From: Candidatus Sigynarchaeota archaeon
GTDB taxonomy: Archaea > Asgardarchaeota > Lokiarchaeia > Sigynarchaeales > Sigynarchaeaceae
Direction: 5' to 3'
NCBI GenBank assembly: GCA_030587525.1
Contig: JAUQYW010000396.1
Coordinates: 1 to 19,003 of the forward strand
DNA length: 19,003 nucleotides
Every line of letters begins with the position of its first letter. Within the stretch, counting starts at the first letter, position 1. A model generated the notes under the pieces. The model was not told the origin of the DNA. It saw only the letters and a program-made list of their open reading frames with translations, and made no database searches. Of the stretch, positions 5,551 through 13,240 are shown in pieces. The position numbers were made by a program, and so were the translations under genes.

Positions 5551-7446
5551 TCAGTTCAAGTACATCGTTTCGATATTCTTGGGTGCCTTTGTTTCACACT
5601 TGACGCGCTGGTGTATCGTGGAGGCCAAGTTCACGCACTTGTTTGCCTCGCCGTGGCACGTTATCACGCGGTCTGGCTTTGGGCGCAGCTTCCGCAAGTA
5701 ACCCATGATCTGCGACCGGCTGCTGTGGCCGGAAAAGCCTTCGATGGTCTCCACTTGTAAGTTGATCCGGACCATGTGACGCTTTCCCTTCTCGTCGATG
5801 GCCGCGAAGTCCTTCCAGCCCTTCTGGATGCGGCGACCAAGCGTGCCTTCGACTTGATAGGAGACGAAGAGTATGCAATTCTTCGGGTCATCCGCGAGCT
5901 TTTCAAGGTACTGGACTGAAGGACCGCCTTGGAGCATGCCACTCGTGGCCATGATGATGCACGGATCGCCCGCCACGACGTCTTCACGCGCGTTCTGGCT
6001 ATCAACCTGGTGGAAGGATTCGCAGAGGAACGGGTTGTGGCCCTGGTGAAAGATCTTCTCGCGCAGTTCCTCTGACAAGTATTCAGGATGGGTCGTGTGG
6101 ATGGCCGTGGCCTCCGAGATCATGCCGTCGATGAACACCGGGATATCCGGGATGCGCTTGCCGAGCAATTCCTCGAGAACGATCATGATTTCTTGCGCCC
6201 TACCGACCGCGAGGACGGGAATGAGGATTTTTCCCTTGCGATTCACAACTTCTGTTATCAAGTTGACGAGATGGCGTTCGCTCTCATGGCGCGATTGCAT
6301 GACATCGTGCGGGCCGCCATACGTCGCCTCGATGACGATCGTCTCGAGCCGCGGGAATTTGTACGACGCGGGTTCCAGCAGCTTCGTGCGCTGGAACTTG
6401 AAATCGCCGGTATAAACGATATTATAGTTTCCGTCGCCAATGTGAAGATGCGCCATGGCTGAACCGAGAATGTGGCCGCTGTTATGGAACGTGAGCTTCA
6501 CATCTGGAGCGATGTCCGTAACCTCGTTGTATTCAAGCGGGATTGTCGAGAGAATCTCTTTCTTGATATCTTTTTTCGTGTAAATCGGGTCACGTCCTTC
6601 CTTGTCCGCAATGTCGACATAATCGAGTTGGAGCATCGTCGCAAGGTTCCGCGTGGGCTGGGTCATGAAAACCGGCCCCCGATAGCCCCACTTGAATAGG
6701 TAAGGGATAAAACCGCAGTGATCCATGTGCGCGTGCGTGACGACGACCGCATCGAGCTTATCGAGATTAAATTCAGGCACATCGAACCGGGGGAATTCGT
6801 CGTTTGGCGCACCGAGGCTGACCCCGCAATCGATCATGACGTTGGATTCCTTGGTCTGCAGCAACAAGCACGTTCGGCCTACCTCCCGAAATCCTCCCAG
6901 CGTTGTGAGTCGTACCTCCGTGTTCTTGTACAACGTGGGGCGATGGATGCGGTGGCCGATGGCGAGCAAGTACTTTTTCTGGGTTTCCTTTTCTTTCTTG
7001 AGGAGTTCCCGCACGGAATCGACGGTCTTCGACTCGATGGGCGGTGTCCTAACCACGTTTGGCCGCCACAAGGTCTTTTCCCGTATCGTCTTCAAGGTGA
7101 ATCCACCCTTCCCGATCACGAGGCCAGGCTTTTTAGCGGCGATGATGACTTCGCCGAGATTGGAATCAAACGTGATCTTGGATATCTCCGCCTCTTGCGG
7201 TACCTCTTTCTGGATGAACGCCATGGCATCTTCCGATGCTGTCCGGATCGATGGATGGGCCCTGATGACGATCCGCTTCCGGATTTCCTTGGCCAAGTTT
7301 TTCAGCGCATCGCCATTGGCGATGACTTCCTGCTTATTCTTCGAATATATCGCAATTTCTGGACCCTCAAACTCGACCGACTCGAAATCGGGGATGTATC
7401 GTTTGATGATCTGCTTATAATGCTCTAAAACATCGACAGAAGACAT
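5551..7446 (-). CDS. fttA: aCPSF1 / FttA, KH-domain beta-CASP ribonuclease and termination factor
   Basis: A 631-residue protein, the normal family length, starting at ATG 7446. In archaea this enzyme cleaves nascent RNA after U-rich sites and releases RNA polymerase, the counterpart of eukaryotic CPSF73. Layout: an N-terminal KH-like region (1-70); a second KH domain with the GKGG loop (112-115); a metallo-beta-lactamase core with HAHMDH (238-243), H325 in HNSGH and D348 in YTGDF as zinc ligands; then a beta-CASP insert beginning near EATYGG (373-378); then the returning lactamase part, with FSGHSSRSQ and CHGE near the C-terminus. All catalytic motifs look intact, and no signal or membrane segment is present. 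It lies downstream of psmB on the same strand after a 293-base AT-rich gap, so it probably has its own promoter. Its 3' end carries an unusual structured terminator. Confidence 0.97.
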   Translation of the reverse strand: MSSVDVLEHYKQIIKRYIPDFESVEFEGPEIAIYSKNKQEVIANGDALKNLAKEIRKRIVIRAHPSIRTASEDAMAFIQKEVPQEAEISKITFDSNLGEVIIAAKKPGLVIGKGGFTLKTIREKTLWRPNVVRTPPIESKTVDSVRELLKKEKETQKKYLLAIGHRIHRPTLYKNTEVRLTTLGGFREVGRTCLLLQTKESNVMIDCGVSLGAPNDEFPRFDVPEFNLDKLDAVVVTHAHMDHCGFIPYLFKWGYRGPVFMTQPTRNLATMLQLDYVDIADKEGRDPIYTKKDIKKEILSTIPLEYNEVTDIAPDVKLTFHNSGHILGSAMAHLHIGDGNYNIVYTGDFKFQRTKLLEPASYKFPRLETIVIEATYGGPHDVMQSRHESERHLVNLITEVVNRKGKILIPVLAVGRAQEIMIVLEELLGKRIPDIPVFIDGMISEATAIHTTHPEYLSEELREKIFHQGHNPFLCESFHQVDSQNAREDVVAGDPCIIMATSGMLQGGPSVQYLEKLADDPKNCILFVSYQVEGTLGRRIQKGWKDFAAIDEKGKRHMVRINLQVETIEGFSGHSSRSQIMGYLRKLRPKPDRVITCHGEANKCVNLASTIHQRVKCETKAPKNIETMYLN

Positions 7447-7739
7447 GTTTAGTCCACAGTTATAGATTGTAGGTAATGCATTTTTTTAATCCGATACGGC
7501 ATGAACTCCATCGTGAAATTCGAGGACACGAAAGAACGTTCACGCCGTCGTATCAAATTACATTCAATATCATTGCTTTTGAATCGTGATGGGTATCAAA
7601 TTCAAATTTCGATTTGATATATCTTTTACCTTAAAATTCAGTAAAAACAGCTAGGTAAATCAAGTAAAATATCGAATGAATCCTTAAAAACTATTTGGTA
7701 AATTAGGTTCGGGAATGGGTGTAAAGGAAGAAGAGGGGA
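7447..7739. other. AT-rich intergenic region between psmB and aCPSF1
   Basis: No open frame or RNA gene was recognised here. On the minus strand it should hold the end of the psmB transcript: a pyrimidine-rich run at 7739-7720 and short T-runs near 7690 and 7646. It should also hold the aCPSF1 promoter. A GGATTAAAAAAATGC stretch (7492-7478) lies roughly 32-46 bases before ATG 7446 and is the best TATA candidate. TATCAAATT occurs at 7551-7559 and 7594-7602, and inverted as ATTTGATA at 7612-7619. Confidence 0.5.
7594..7619. repeat. Inverted repeat TATCAAAT-10-ATTTGATA
   Basis: Perfect 8-base arms at 7594-7601 and 7612-7619. A further direct copy of TATCAAATT lies 43 bases upstream at 7551. Its arms match those at 265-284 but point the opposite way. 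It could be an operator for the aCPSF1 promoter or a weak hairpin. Confidence 0.4.
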
Positions 7740-8390
7740 TCATTTCTTCAAGTCGAACGATTTTTTCTCGATCTTGTCCTTCGTGATGATGAAAATGTCG
7801 ATGCCATTGCCAGTGAAGATGTCCCGCGATATCGCGGCCTTGACCGCCTTCTTCACGAGGTTGACGCCTTCCTCGATGGTCAGTCCCTCCTTATATTCGT
7901 CCTCTAGCACCCCATAAGCATACAACGAGCCAGAGCCCGTGCTCGTGTAGGTCTCCTTCAAGATCGAGCCGTCCCCGCCCACGTCGTAGATCTTTGGCCC
8001 CTCGCCATCGACGCCGCCCACGATGTGCTGGACCTCATACGGCATCGGATATTTTGCCCGGTACAACTCGTTTGCCAAGATCTTGACCACGGTGTTCACG
8101 GCGATCTTCCTGCCATTCTGCAGCTCGTATAGCTTCGATTCGGCAGCCATCAAATCGATCAAGTATTGCGCATCAGCAACGCTTCCCGCGATGGTCATGG
8201 CAACGTTGCTCGACACCTTGTGGATTTTATCCGCGGTTTTTGAAGCCACGTAAAATCCTTCCGTGGCCCGCTTGTCTGCTCCCAGAATGACCGCATTCTT
8301 CACGACGATGCCAACCGTGGTGGTCCCCGTGTGCAGCACATGTTCTTTCGATCGTGTCCCTTCCGTTGGTTTTATGGTAGGATTATTCAT
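7740..8390 (-). CDS. psmB: 20S proteasome beta subunit
   Basis: A 216-residue precursor starting at ATG 8390. The propeptide is about 22 residues and ends HTG before TTTVGIV, so self-cleavage would expose Thr23 as the N-terminal nucleophile. Counting from that Thr, the conserved catalytic residues D17 (GADKRAT) and K33 (TADKIHK) are present, as are the GSG and RD motifs (TGSGS, ISRDIFTGNG). It forms the two inner rings of the archaeal 20S proteasome, the degradation chamber. The mature length of about 194 residues is normal. The C-terminus is Lys-rich. It is divergent from the PflX gene, with a compact 89-base shared promoter region. The JAMM peptidase about 4.5 kb away may belong to the same proteolytic pathway (inference). 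No alpha subunit or ATPase gene is in the window. Confidence 0.97.
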   Translation of the reverse strand: MNNPTIKPTEGTRSKEHVLHTGTTTVGIVVKNAVILGADKRATEGFYVASKTADKIHKVSSNVAMTIAGSVADAQYLIDLMAAESKLYELQNGRKIAVNTVVKILANELYRAKYPMPYEVQHIVGGVDGEGPKIYDVGGDGSILKETYTSTGSGSLYAYGVLEDEYKEGLTIEEGVNLVKKAVKAAISRDIFTGNGIDIFIITKDKIEKKSFDLKK

Positions 8391-8412
8391 TTCGCGTCAC
8401 AACAAAGTGTCT

Positions 8413-8421
8413 GTTTATATG
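8413..8421 (-). promoter_or_regulatory. TATA box of psmB
   Basis: The minus strand reads ACATATAAAC here, with its centre about 27 bases before ATG 8390. This is the clearest canonical TATA box in the window and implies a leaderless or nearly leaderless psmB mRNA. Confidence 0.55.
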
Positions 8422-8451
8422 TAGGTAAAACCGAATAAAAAAGGAGCGCGT

Positions 8452-8460
8452 GATAAAATA
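8452..8460 (+). promoter_or_regulatory. TATA-like box of the PflX gene
   Basis: GATAAAATA, with its centre about 24 bases before ATG 8480, again fits leaderless transcription. It lies within 40 bases of the psmB TATA box on the other strand, so the two promoters are back to back. Confidence 0.5.
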
Positions 8461-8479
8461 AAGCGGGGTCGAAGGATCG

Positions 8480-9556
8480 ATGGCATCGAACACGCTCGAT
8501 TTGCTGGGCCGGCTTGAATCCATCCAATCGGATGCGTGGATCAAGAATTGTGCTATCGTGCAATCAATTCCCGTTGAAGTAGGCCGATCGAGCTTCGGCA
8601 ATCTCTCGATCGAGGAAACGTGGAAGCTTCACAACGAATTGCACGAGCGCTTCAAAGAATCACGAATAAAGCCGAATTCATTGCCGTATGCAACTGGCAT
8701 CTCATATCACGACGTAAAAACCCGGCTGGCGCGGCATATGCTGGCATCGTGCTCTTTTTGCGAGAGGAAGTGCAGCGTTGACCGGGTATCCGGGAAAAAA
8801 GGGTCGTGCGGTGTCGGGATCGAGCCCCGGGTCTGCTCTGCATTCTTGCATTTTGGCGAGGAAAGCCCTCTCGTGCCAAGCGGGACGATCTTCTTTGCCG
8901 GCTGCAATTTCAAGTGCGCATTTTGCCAGAACGATGACATCTCGACGGATCCATCGAATGGCCACGTGGTCACGGCTGACGCCCTTGCGAAGATTGCGAT
9001 GGATCTCGGCAGGGAAGGCGCGAAAAACATCAACTATGTCGGCGGTGACCCGACACCGAATATGCATTTGATCCTCGAATCTATGAAACTCCAACAAAAA
9101 CCTGTCGCGCAGCTCTGGAACAGCAATTTTTACAACACGGTCGATGCCATCAAGCTCTTGATGGACGTGATGGACATCTGGCTTCCCGACTTGAAATATG
9201 GAAATAACGAGTGTGCCAAACGCCTGTCCGGGATTGACGAGTATTGGACCGTCGTGACCCGAAACTTGAAACTGGTGCACGACGAGATGGCCATCAAGGG
9301 ATGGGCGTCCTTGGTCATCCGCCACCTCGTGCTCCCCGGGCATATCGACTGTTGCTCGATCCCGTGCATGGAATGGATCGCAAAAAACTTGCCACATGCA
9401 ATGGTGAACGTCATGGCCCAGTACCGGCCCCAGCACCTCGTGTTAAGTAATCCCGGGAAATACAAGGAGATCACGCGCCGGCCGACGTACGAGGAAATCG
9501 ACACGGTCCGGAAAGCGGCGACAAGCCTCGGTATCTGCTGGAAACCAGTCTCTTGA
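8480..9556 (+). CDS. Radical SAM protein of the PflX type (pyruvate-formate-lyase-activase-like)
   Basis: A 358-residue protein from ATG 8480. The radical SAM site C-x3-C-x2-C lies at C142, C146 and C149 (CNFKCAFCQN) and should bind a [4Fe-4S] cluster that cleaves S-adenosylmethionine. Upstream is a second, family-typical cysteine region: C91, C94, C98 (CSFCERKC), C110 and C119, then the FLHFGEE segment, all conserved in PflX (COG1313). Later landmarks are VGGDPTPN, which resembles the GGE-type SAM-contact segment, and WLPDLKYGN. No glycyl-radical enzyme gene lies in the window, so its target is unknown; relatives are often found beside genes other than pyruvate formate lyase. The first 80 residues are less typical. 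The aldehyde oxidoreductase gene follows after 109 bases containing a T-run (9605-9609), so joint transcription is uncertain. Confidence 0.88.
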   Translation: MASNTLDLLGRLESIQSDAWIKNCAIVQSIPVEVGRSSFGNLSIEETWKLHNELHERFKESRIKPNSLPYATGISYHDVKTRLARHMLASCSFCERKCSVDRVSGKKGSCGVGIEPRVCSAFLHFGEESPLVPSGTIFFAGCNFKCAFCQNDDISTDPSNGHVVTADALAKIAMDLGREGAKNINYVGGDPTPNMHLILESMKLQQKPVAQLWNSNFYNTVDAIKLLMDVMDIWLPDLKYGNNECAKRLSGIDEYWTVVTRNLKLVHDEMAIKGWASLVIRHLVLPGHIDCCSIPCMEWIAKNLPHAMVNVMAQYRPQHLVLSNPGKYKEITRRPTYEEIDTVRKAATSLGICWKPVS

Positions 9557-9665
9557 CACTCCTAATCACCTTGCTCATCGTATTTTCCGGAGGCTCGTAA
9601 CAAGTTTTTCTATGTCTTTGGTCTCTTACTCTTGATCAGATCACGGATTAAAGGTAGCGATAGGC

Positions 9666-11663
9666 ATGGCGGGTTACAACGGCAAGATCTTGTGGGTCGA
9701 CCTCACGACCCGGACGCTTACCGAGGAATCCCCCTCGGATGACGTGTATCGTAAGTACCTGGGAGGGTATGGCTTGGGCGTGTATTATTTATACAAGGCT
9801 ATGAAGCCCAGGTGCGATCCGCTCGGGCCAGAGAATATGCTCGGATTTATCCCTGGATTCTTCACCGGTTCGGCGGCCCCCCTAACGGGTCGCTGCGCGG
9901 TGTGTGGCAAGAGCCCGCAAACGGGCGGATGGAACGATTCGAGCATCGGCGGGTACATCGGCGCGGCGATAAAGAAGGCAGGCTTCGATGCGATATTCGT
10001 CAAGGGTGCATCTAAAACGCCGGTATATCTGCACGTTGATGATGCGAAGAAGGAGATTCTCGACGCGAAAGACTTATGGGGGCTTGACACGGTCGCTACC
10101 GAGGCATGGTTGAAGGAAAAGCACGGTACGAGCATACGCTCGTGCGAGATAGGAAAGGCGGGCGAGAATCTCTTGACCTACGCCGCCATCATCAGCGAGT
10201 TCCGTGCCGCTGCCCGCGGGGGCATGGGAACCGTGATGGGATCCAAGAAATTGAAGGCAATCTGCTTTAACGGTTCGAAAAAGATCGATTACGCGGATGC
10301 ACAAGCCATCACAAGCCTCGTAAAGGATTACAACCAGAAAATCAATAAAAATGCTTCCGATTTCGGGGCAATCCTCGCATCCAACATGGCACCGAAGATG
10401 GGCGGGCTCGTCCGCACCTTCAAGATCGAGATGGCCCAAAACCACGCGATCGCTTGCCGGATCTTCAAGAACGGGGGAACCTCGACCGCGACGAGCGTTC
10501 AAGTAGCCGTGGGCGACACGCCCGTGAAGAATTTCACGGGCACATACCTGGATTACCCGATGAAGGTCGTACAGAACTTTGTTTACGAGCATTTTGAAGA
10601 GAAAGGCTGGATCACCGGCCACCAAGGCTGTTTCAGCTGCCCCGTGCAATGTGGCAACGTGATGAAGGTTCCCGAGCTCAATCTCGACCGCTGCCAGCGG
10701 CCCGAATACGAGGCACTAGCAAGCCTCGGGGCAGTGTTGCTCAACGGCGACGTGCTCAAGGCCATCGAGGCGAATGATTTCATCAACCGAGCAGGCATTG
10801 ACGTGATCTCGACCGGGGCCGTGGTTGCGTTCACCATTGAATGCTGCGAGAGCGGCAATCTCACGAAAAAGGATTTCGAGTGCAAGGCCTTCCCCGAGGG
10901 GTTCTTGCCCGGGTGGAATACGCCAGAATGGATCATGCCGCTGCTAAATCTCATCGTGAACCGGGAGGGCATCGGCGACTTGCTCGCCAGGGGCGTCAAG
11001 GAAGCGTCCAAGGCCATCGACAAGGGCAGCGAGGATTTCGCCATGGCCATCAACGGCCAGGAAATTCCTATGCACGATCCCCGGAAATTCGCAGGCTTGA
11101 CCACGACCTACATTGCCGACCCGACCCCTGGTCGCCACACTGCAGCTTCACTGGAATTCCAAGCAATGGGCCAGTTGAACGATTTCGTCGATGGCGTCAA
11201 GTTCAACTTGAACAAGAAAAAGCGGGTAGAAGGCGGGGAGCACGCGCGATTCTCTATGTTCGTGCAAACCTGCAACGCGCTTGGATTATGCCAGTTCGCG
11301 TTGACCTTCGAGAAGTACCCCATGCTGGCAATGTTCAAGGCAATTGCCGGCTGGGATATGAAACCGGAAGACTTATTCACGATAGGGCATCGTATCCAGG
11401 TCTTACGCCATTTATTCAACGCTCGGGAAGGTGCCGTGAAATTCGAGGTGCCTAAGCGGGCGCTCGGCATCCCGCCTATGAGCAAAGGTCCCTTAGCTAA
11501 CATCACGATCAAGCCCGAAGCAAACATCAAGGCATATTTCAAGGGGCTGGGACTCGATGAGACGGGCGTTCCCGTGCGGGAAACCTTGGAGAAACTCGGC
11601 TTGGATTTTTGCATCGGGGATTTATCCAAGGTAAAGGGAGCACCAGTACCACCATTCACTTGA
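9666..11663 (+). CDS. Aldehyde:ferredoxin oxidoreductase, tungsten-pterin type
   Basis: A 665-residue protein from ATG 9666. It would oxidise an aldehyde to a carboxylic acid with ferredoxin as acceptor, in the cytoplasm. The N-terminus (GYNGKILWVDLT, then YLGGYGLG) and the AARGGMG segment are typical of AOR domain 1. [4Fe-4S] ligands: C322, C325 and C329 in GCFSCPVQC, and C542. A pterin-contact region, GIDVISTG (377-384), is present, as is the conserved EIPMHDPR with H470, which corresponds to a proton-transfer His. The second pterin motif, normally D-x-x-G-L-C, reads NALGLC (537-542), so the leading Asp is Asn. Substrate class (AOR, FOR, GAPOR, WOR4/5 or other) cannot be assigned by eye. 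The stop codon lies 14 bases before the FGGY kinase gene, so the two are probably an operon, which suggests that the aldehyde comes from sugar breakdown. A GATTAAAGG at 9646-9654 is close to the start and only a weak promoter candidate. Confidence 0.95.
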   Translation: MAGYNGKILWVDLTTRTLTEESPSDDVYRKYLGGYGLGVYYLYKAMKPRCDPLGPENMLGFIPGFFTGSAAPLTGRCAVCGKSPQTGGWNDSSIGGYIGAAIKKAGFDAIFVKGASKTPVYLHVDDAKKEILDAKDLWGLDTVATEAWLKEKHGTSIRSCEIGKAGENLLTYAAIISEFRAAARGGMGTVMGSKKLKAICFNGSKKIDYADAQAITSLVKDYNQKINKNASDFGAILASNMAPKMGGLVRTFKIEMAQNHAIACRIFKNGGTSTATSVQVAVGDTPVKNFTGTYLDYPMKVVQNFVYEHFEEKGWITGHQGCFSCPVQCGNVMKVPELNLDRCQRPEYEALASLGAVLLNGDVLKAIEANDFINRAGIDVISTGAVVAFTIECCESGNLTKKDFECKAFPEGFLPGWNTPEWIMPLLNLIVNREGIGDLLARGVKEASKAIDKGSEDFAMAINGQEIPMHDPRKFAGLTTTYIADPTPGRHTAASLEFQAMGQLNDFVDGVKFNLNKKKRVEGGEHARFSMFVQTCNALGLCQFALTFEKYPMLAMFKAIAGWDMKPEDLFTIGHRIQVLRHLFNAREGAVKFEVPKRALGIPPMSKGPLANITIKPEANIKAYFKGLGLDETGVPVRETLEKLGLDFCIGDLSKVKGAPVPPFT

Positions 11664-11677
11664 ACGGGGTTTGAGGC

Positions 11678-13234
11678 ATGGCATTTTTTTCCATCGCGTT
11701 TGATATCGGGAGTAAGGTTGCGAAATGCGCCATTGGTAATGAGCGGGCGGATATCTTGGCTATGGAATCATTCCGCCCGGCCGTGGTTTGCTCCGAGGAC
11801 GGTTTTTGCAGGGCATGCGATGAAGGGACCTATTGGAACGATATCCTCGCGCTTTGCAAGAGAACAATCAAGAGCGCGAGAATCGATGCCGGACAAGTAA
11901 AATACATTACTTGCTCCTCGATCAGGCCATCTTGCGTGTTCACGGACAAGGACAACAACCCCCTCTATATCGGATCGAGCTTTGATATGCGCGGCATCAA
12001 TTCCGCGGATGTCATCGAACCGAAGTTTGAAAAAGTCGCGAGCAAGACATTTTTCCGTGCGACGGGCCATTTTCCCATCCTTATGTATCCCCCCGCCCGG
12101 TACGCGTGGTACAAGGATAATGAATCCAAAGCGTGCGGGGAAATCGCCAAGTATTTTCCCGTGGATAGCTGGATCCTTGCAAGATTTGGTGCAGAGGACC
12201 ATGCAAATGCCGACAGCGCGGCTGAATCGGGTTTTTACGACATCGAGCACCGTGACTGGAATTATGAGTGGTCTGAGGTGCTGGATTTGCCGGGCGATTT
12301 TTTCCCGCCGGTCGTGCGGTCCGGCGAGATCGTCGGGGACGTGGCGAGGAACGTGCAGCTGGAACTCGGTTTGCCGTCCGATGCTGTGGTGGTTTCAGGG
12401 CTGCCCGACACGCAAGCAGCCTTGGTCGGTGCTGGTTGTCTTGACGATCGCGATGCATGCGTCGTCGTAGGAAGCACGACGCCGGTGCAGCTCTTGAAGC
12501 ACGACTTGTTCTTCGATGAAAAGATGCAGATCTGGACGACCACGTTCGGTTTAAAAAACATCGTCGACTCTTATGTCTTGGAAGCAAGTACCGGCATTAC
12601 CGGGCAGATCTTGAACTGGGCCGCTGGTCTTTTTTATGCCGATGACGGGCAATTTAAAAAGGAATATTTCAAGAAATTCGATGCGGAATACGACGCGCTG
12701 GATGCTGAAGAAGTATCGTCACCTGCGCAAGTCCGGGATATCTTTGCATTTCTCGGTCCAGACCACCTCGCGTCGTCGCAAAACACGATCGTTCCCGGTG
12801 TATTCGTGTTTCCGACGCCGGGTACTGTTGAGGAAGTGGCGCTCGCCAAACGGCAATTCATCGCGTCCGTGTTTGATAACATACAATTTGCCGTGTTCAA
12901 GAACCTGCAATTTTTAGAACACACGGCTGGAAAACCGGTCAAGGATCGCTACTTGCTCGGTGGCGTGACGCGCAATGCCACGTTCTGCCAGCGATTTGCC
13001 GATTTAACGGGGTCCGACGTGCGCACGGCCGTGGAGAAGGAAGCAACCATCACGGGCTTGTTAATCACGTGTATGGTGGCGTCGGGCGGTATAAAGAGCG
13101 CGGGGGATATCAAGCGCTTGATCGATGACAAGCACGGGGTCGATATCAAGCACCCGCGCAGTGCAATGGGCGAGCTCTTGCATAAAAGGTTCCAGAAATG
13201 GGACAGCATGCGAGGAAAAATAAAAGAATTGTAA
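11678..13234 (+). CDS. FGGY family carbohydrate kinase
   Basis: A 518-residue protein from ATG 11678, with GAGG four bases before it as a likely ribosome binding site. It would phosphorylate a sugar or polyol with ATP. The N-terminal phosphate-1 loop is FDIGSKVAKCAI (8-19). FDMRG lies at 102-106. SGLPDTQAALVGAG (240-253) contains the probable catalytic base D244, followed by the VVVGSTTPV phosphate-2 loop (262-270). LLGGVTRNATFCQRF (426-440) is the adenosine-binding GG segment of the C-terminal ATPase domain. Length is normal for xylulo-, fuculo- or glycerol-kinase relatives, and the substrate cannot be read from the sequence. It sits directly behind the aldehyde oxidoreductase and converges, with 6 bases between stop codons, on a gene carrying a FucA-like aldolase domain. 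L-fuculose or another ketose is therefore a reasonable guess. Confidence 0.9.
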   Translation: MAFFSIAFDIGSKVAKCAIGNERADILAMESFRPAVVCSEDGFCRACDEGTYWNDILALCKRTIKSARIDAGQVKYITCSSIRPSCVFTDKDNNPLYIGSSFDMRGINSADVIEPKFEKVASKTFFRATGHFPILMYPPARYAWYKDNESKACGEIAKYFPVDSWILARFGAEDHANADSAAESGFYDIEHRDWNYEWSEVLDLPGDFFPPVVRSGEIVGDVARNVQLELGLPSDAVVVSGLPDTQAALVGAGCLDDRDACVVVGSTTPVQLLKHDLFFDEKMQIWTTTFGLKNIVDSYVLEASTGITGQILNWAAGLFYADDGQFKKEYFKKFDAEYDALDAEEVSSPAQVRDIFAFLGPDHLASSQNTIVPGVFVFPTPGTVEEVALAKRQFIASVFDNIQFAVFKNLQFLEHTAGKPVKDRYLLGGVTRNATFCQRFADLTGSDVRTAVEKEATITGLLITCMVASGGIKSAGDIKRLIDDKHGVDIKHPRSAMGELLHKRFQKWDSMRGKIKEL

Positions 13235-13240
13235 AAAAAC

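Noticed and set aside
6718..7428. Long plus-strand frames of 231-236 residues opposite aCPSF1
   Set aside because: They lie antisense to a strongly conserved gene and show no domain-like pattern. They are shadows of its codon usage.
7447..7739. Small RNA or small protein gene in the psmB-aCPSF1 gap
   Set aside because: There is no tRNA-like fold, no GC-rich stable stem and no frame with a sensible start. It is AT-rich spacer with promoter and terminator signals.
8702..9436. 244-residue minus-strand frame opposite the PflX gene
   Set aside because: It is antisense to a conserved radical SAM gene and has no motif of its own.
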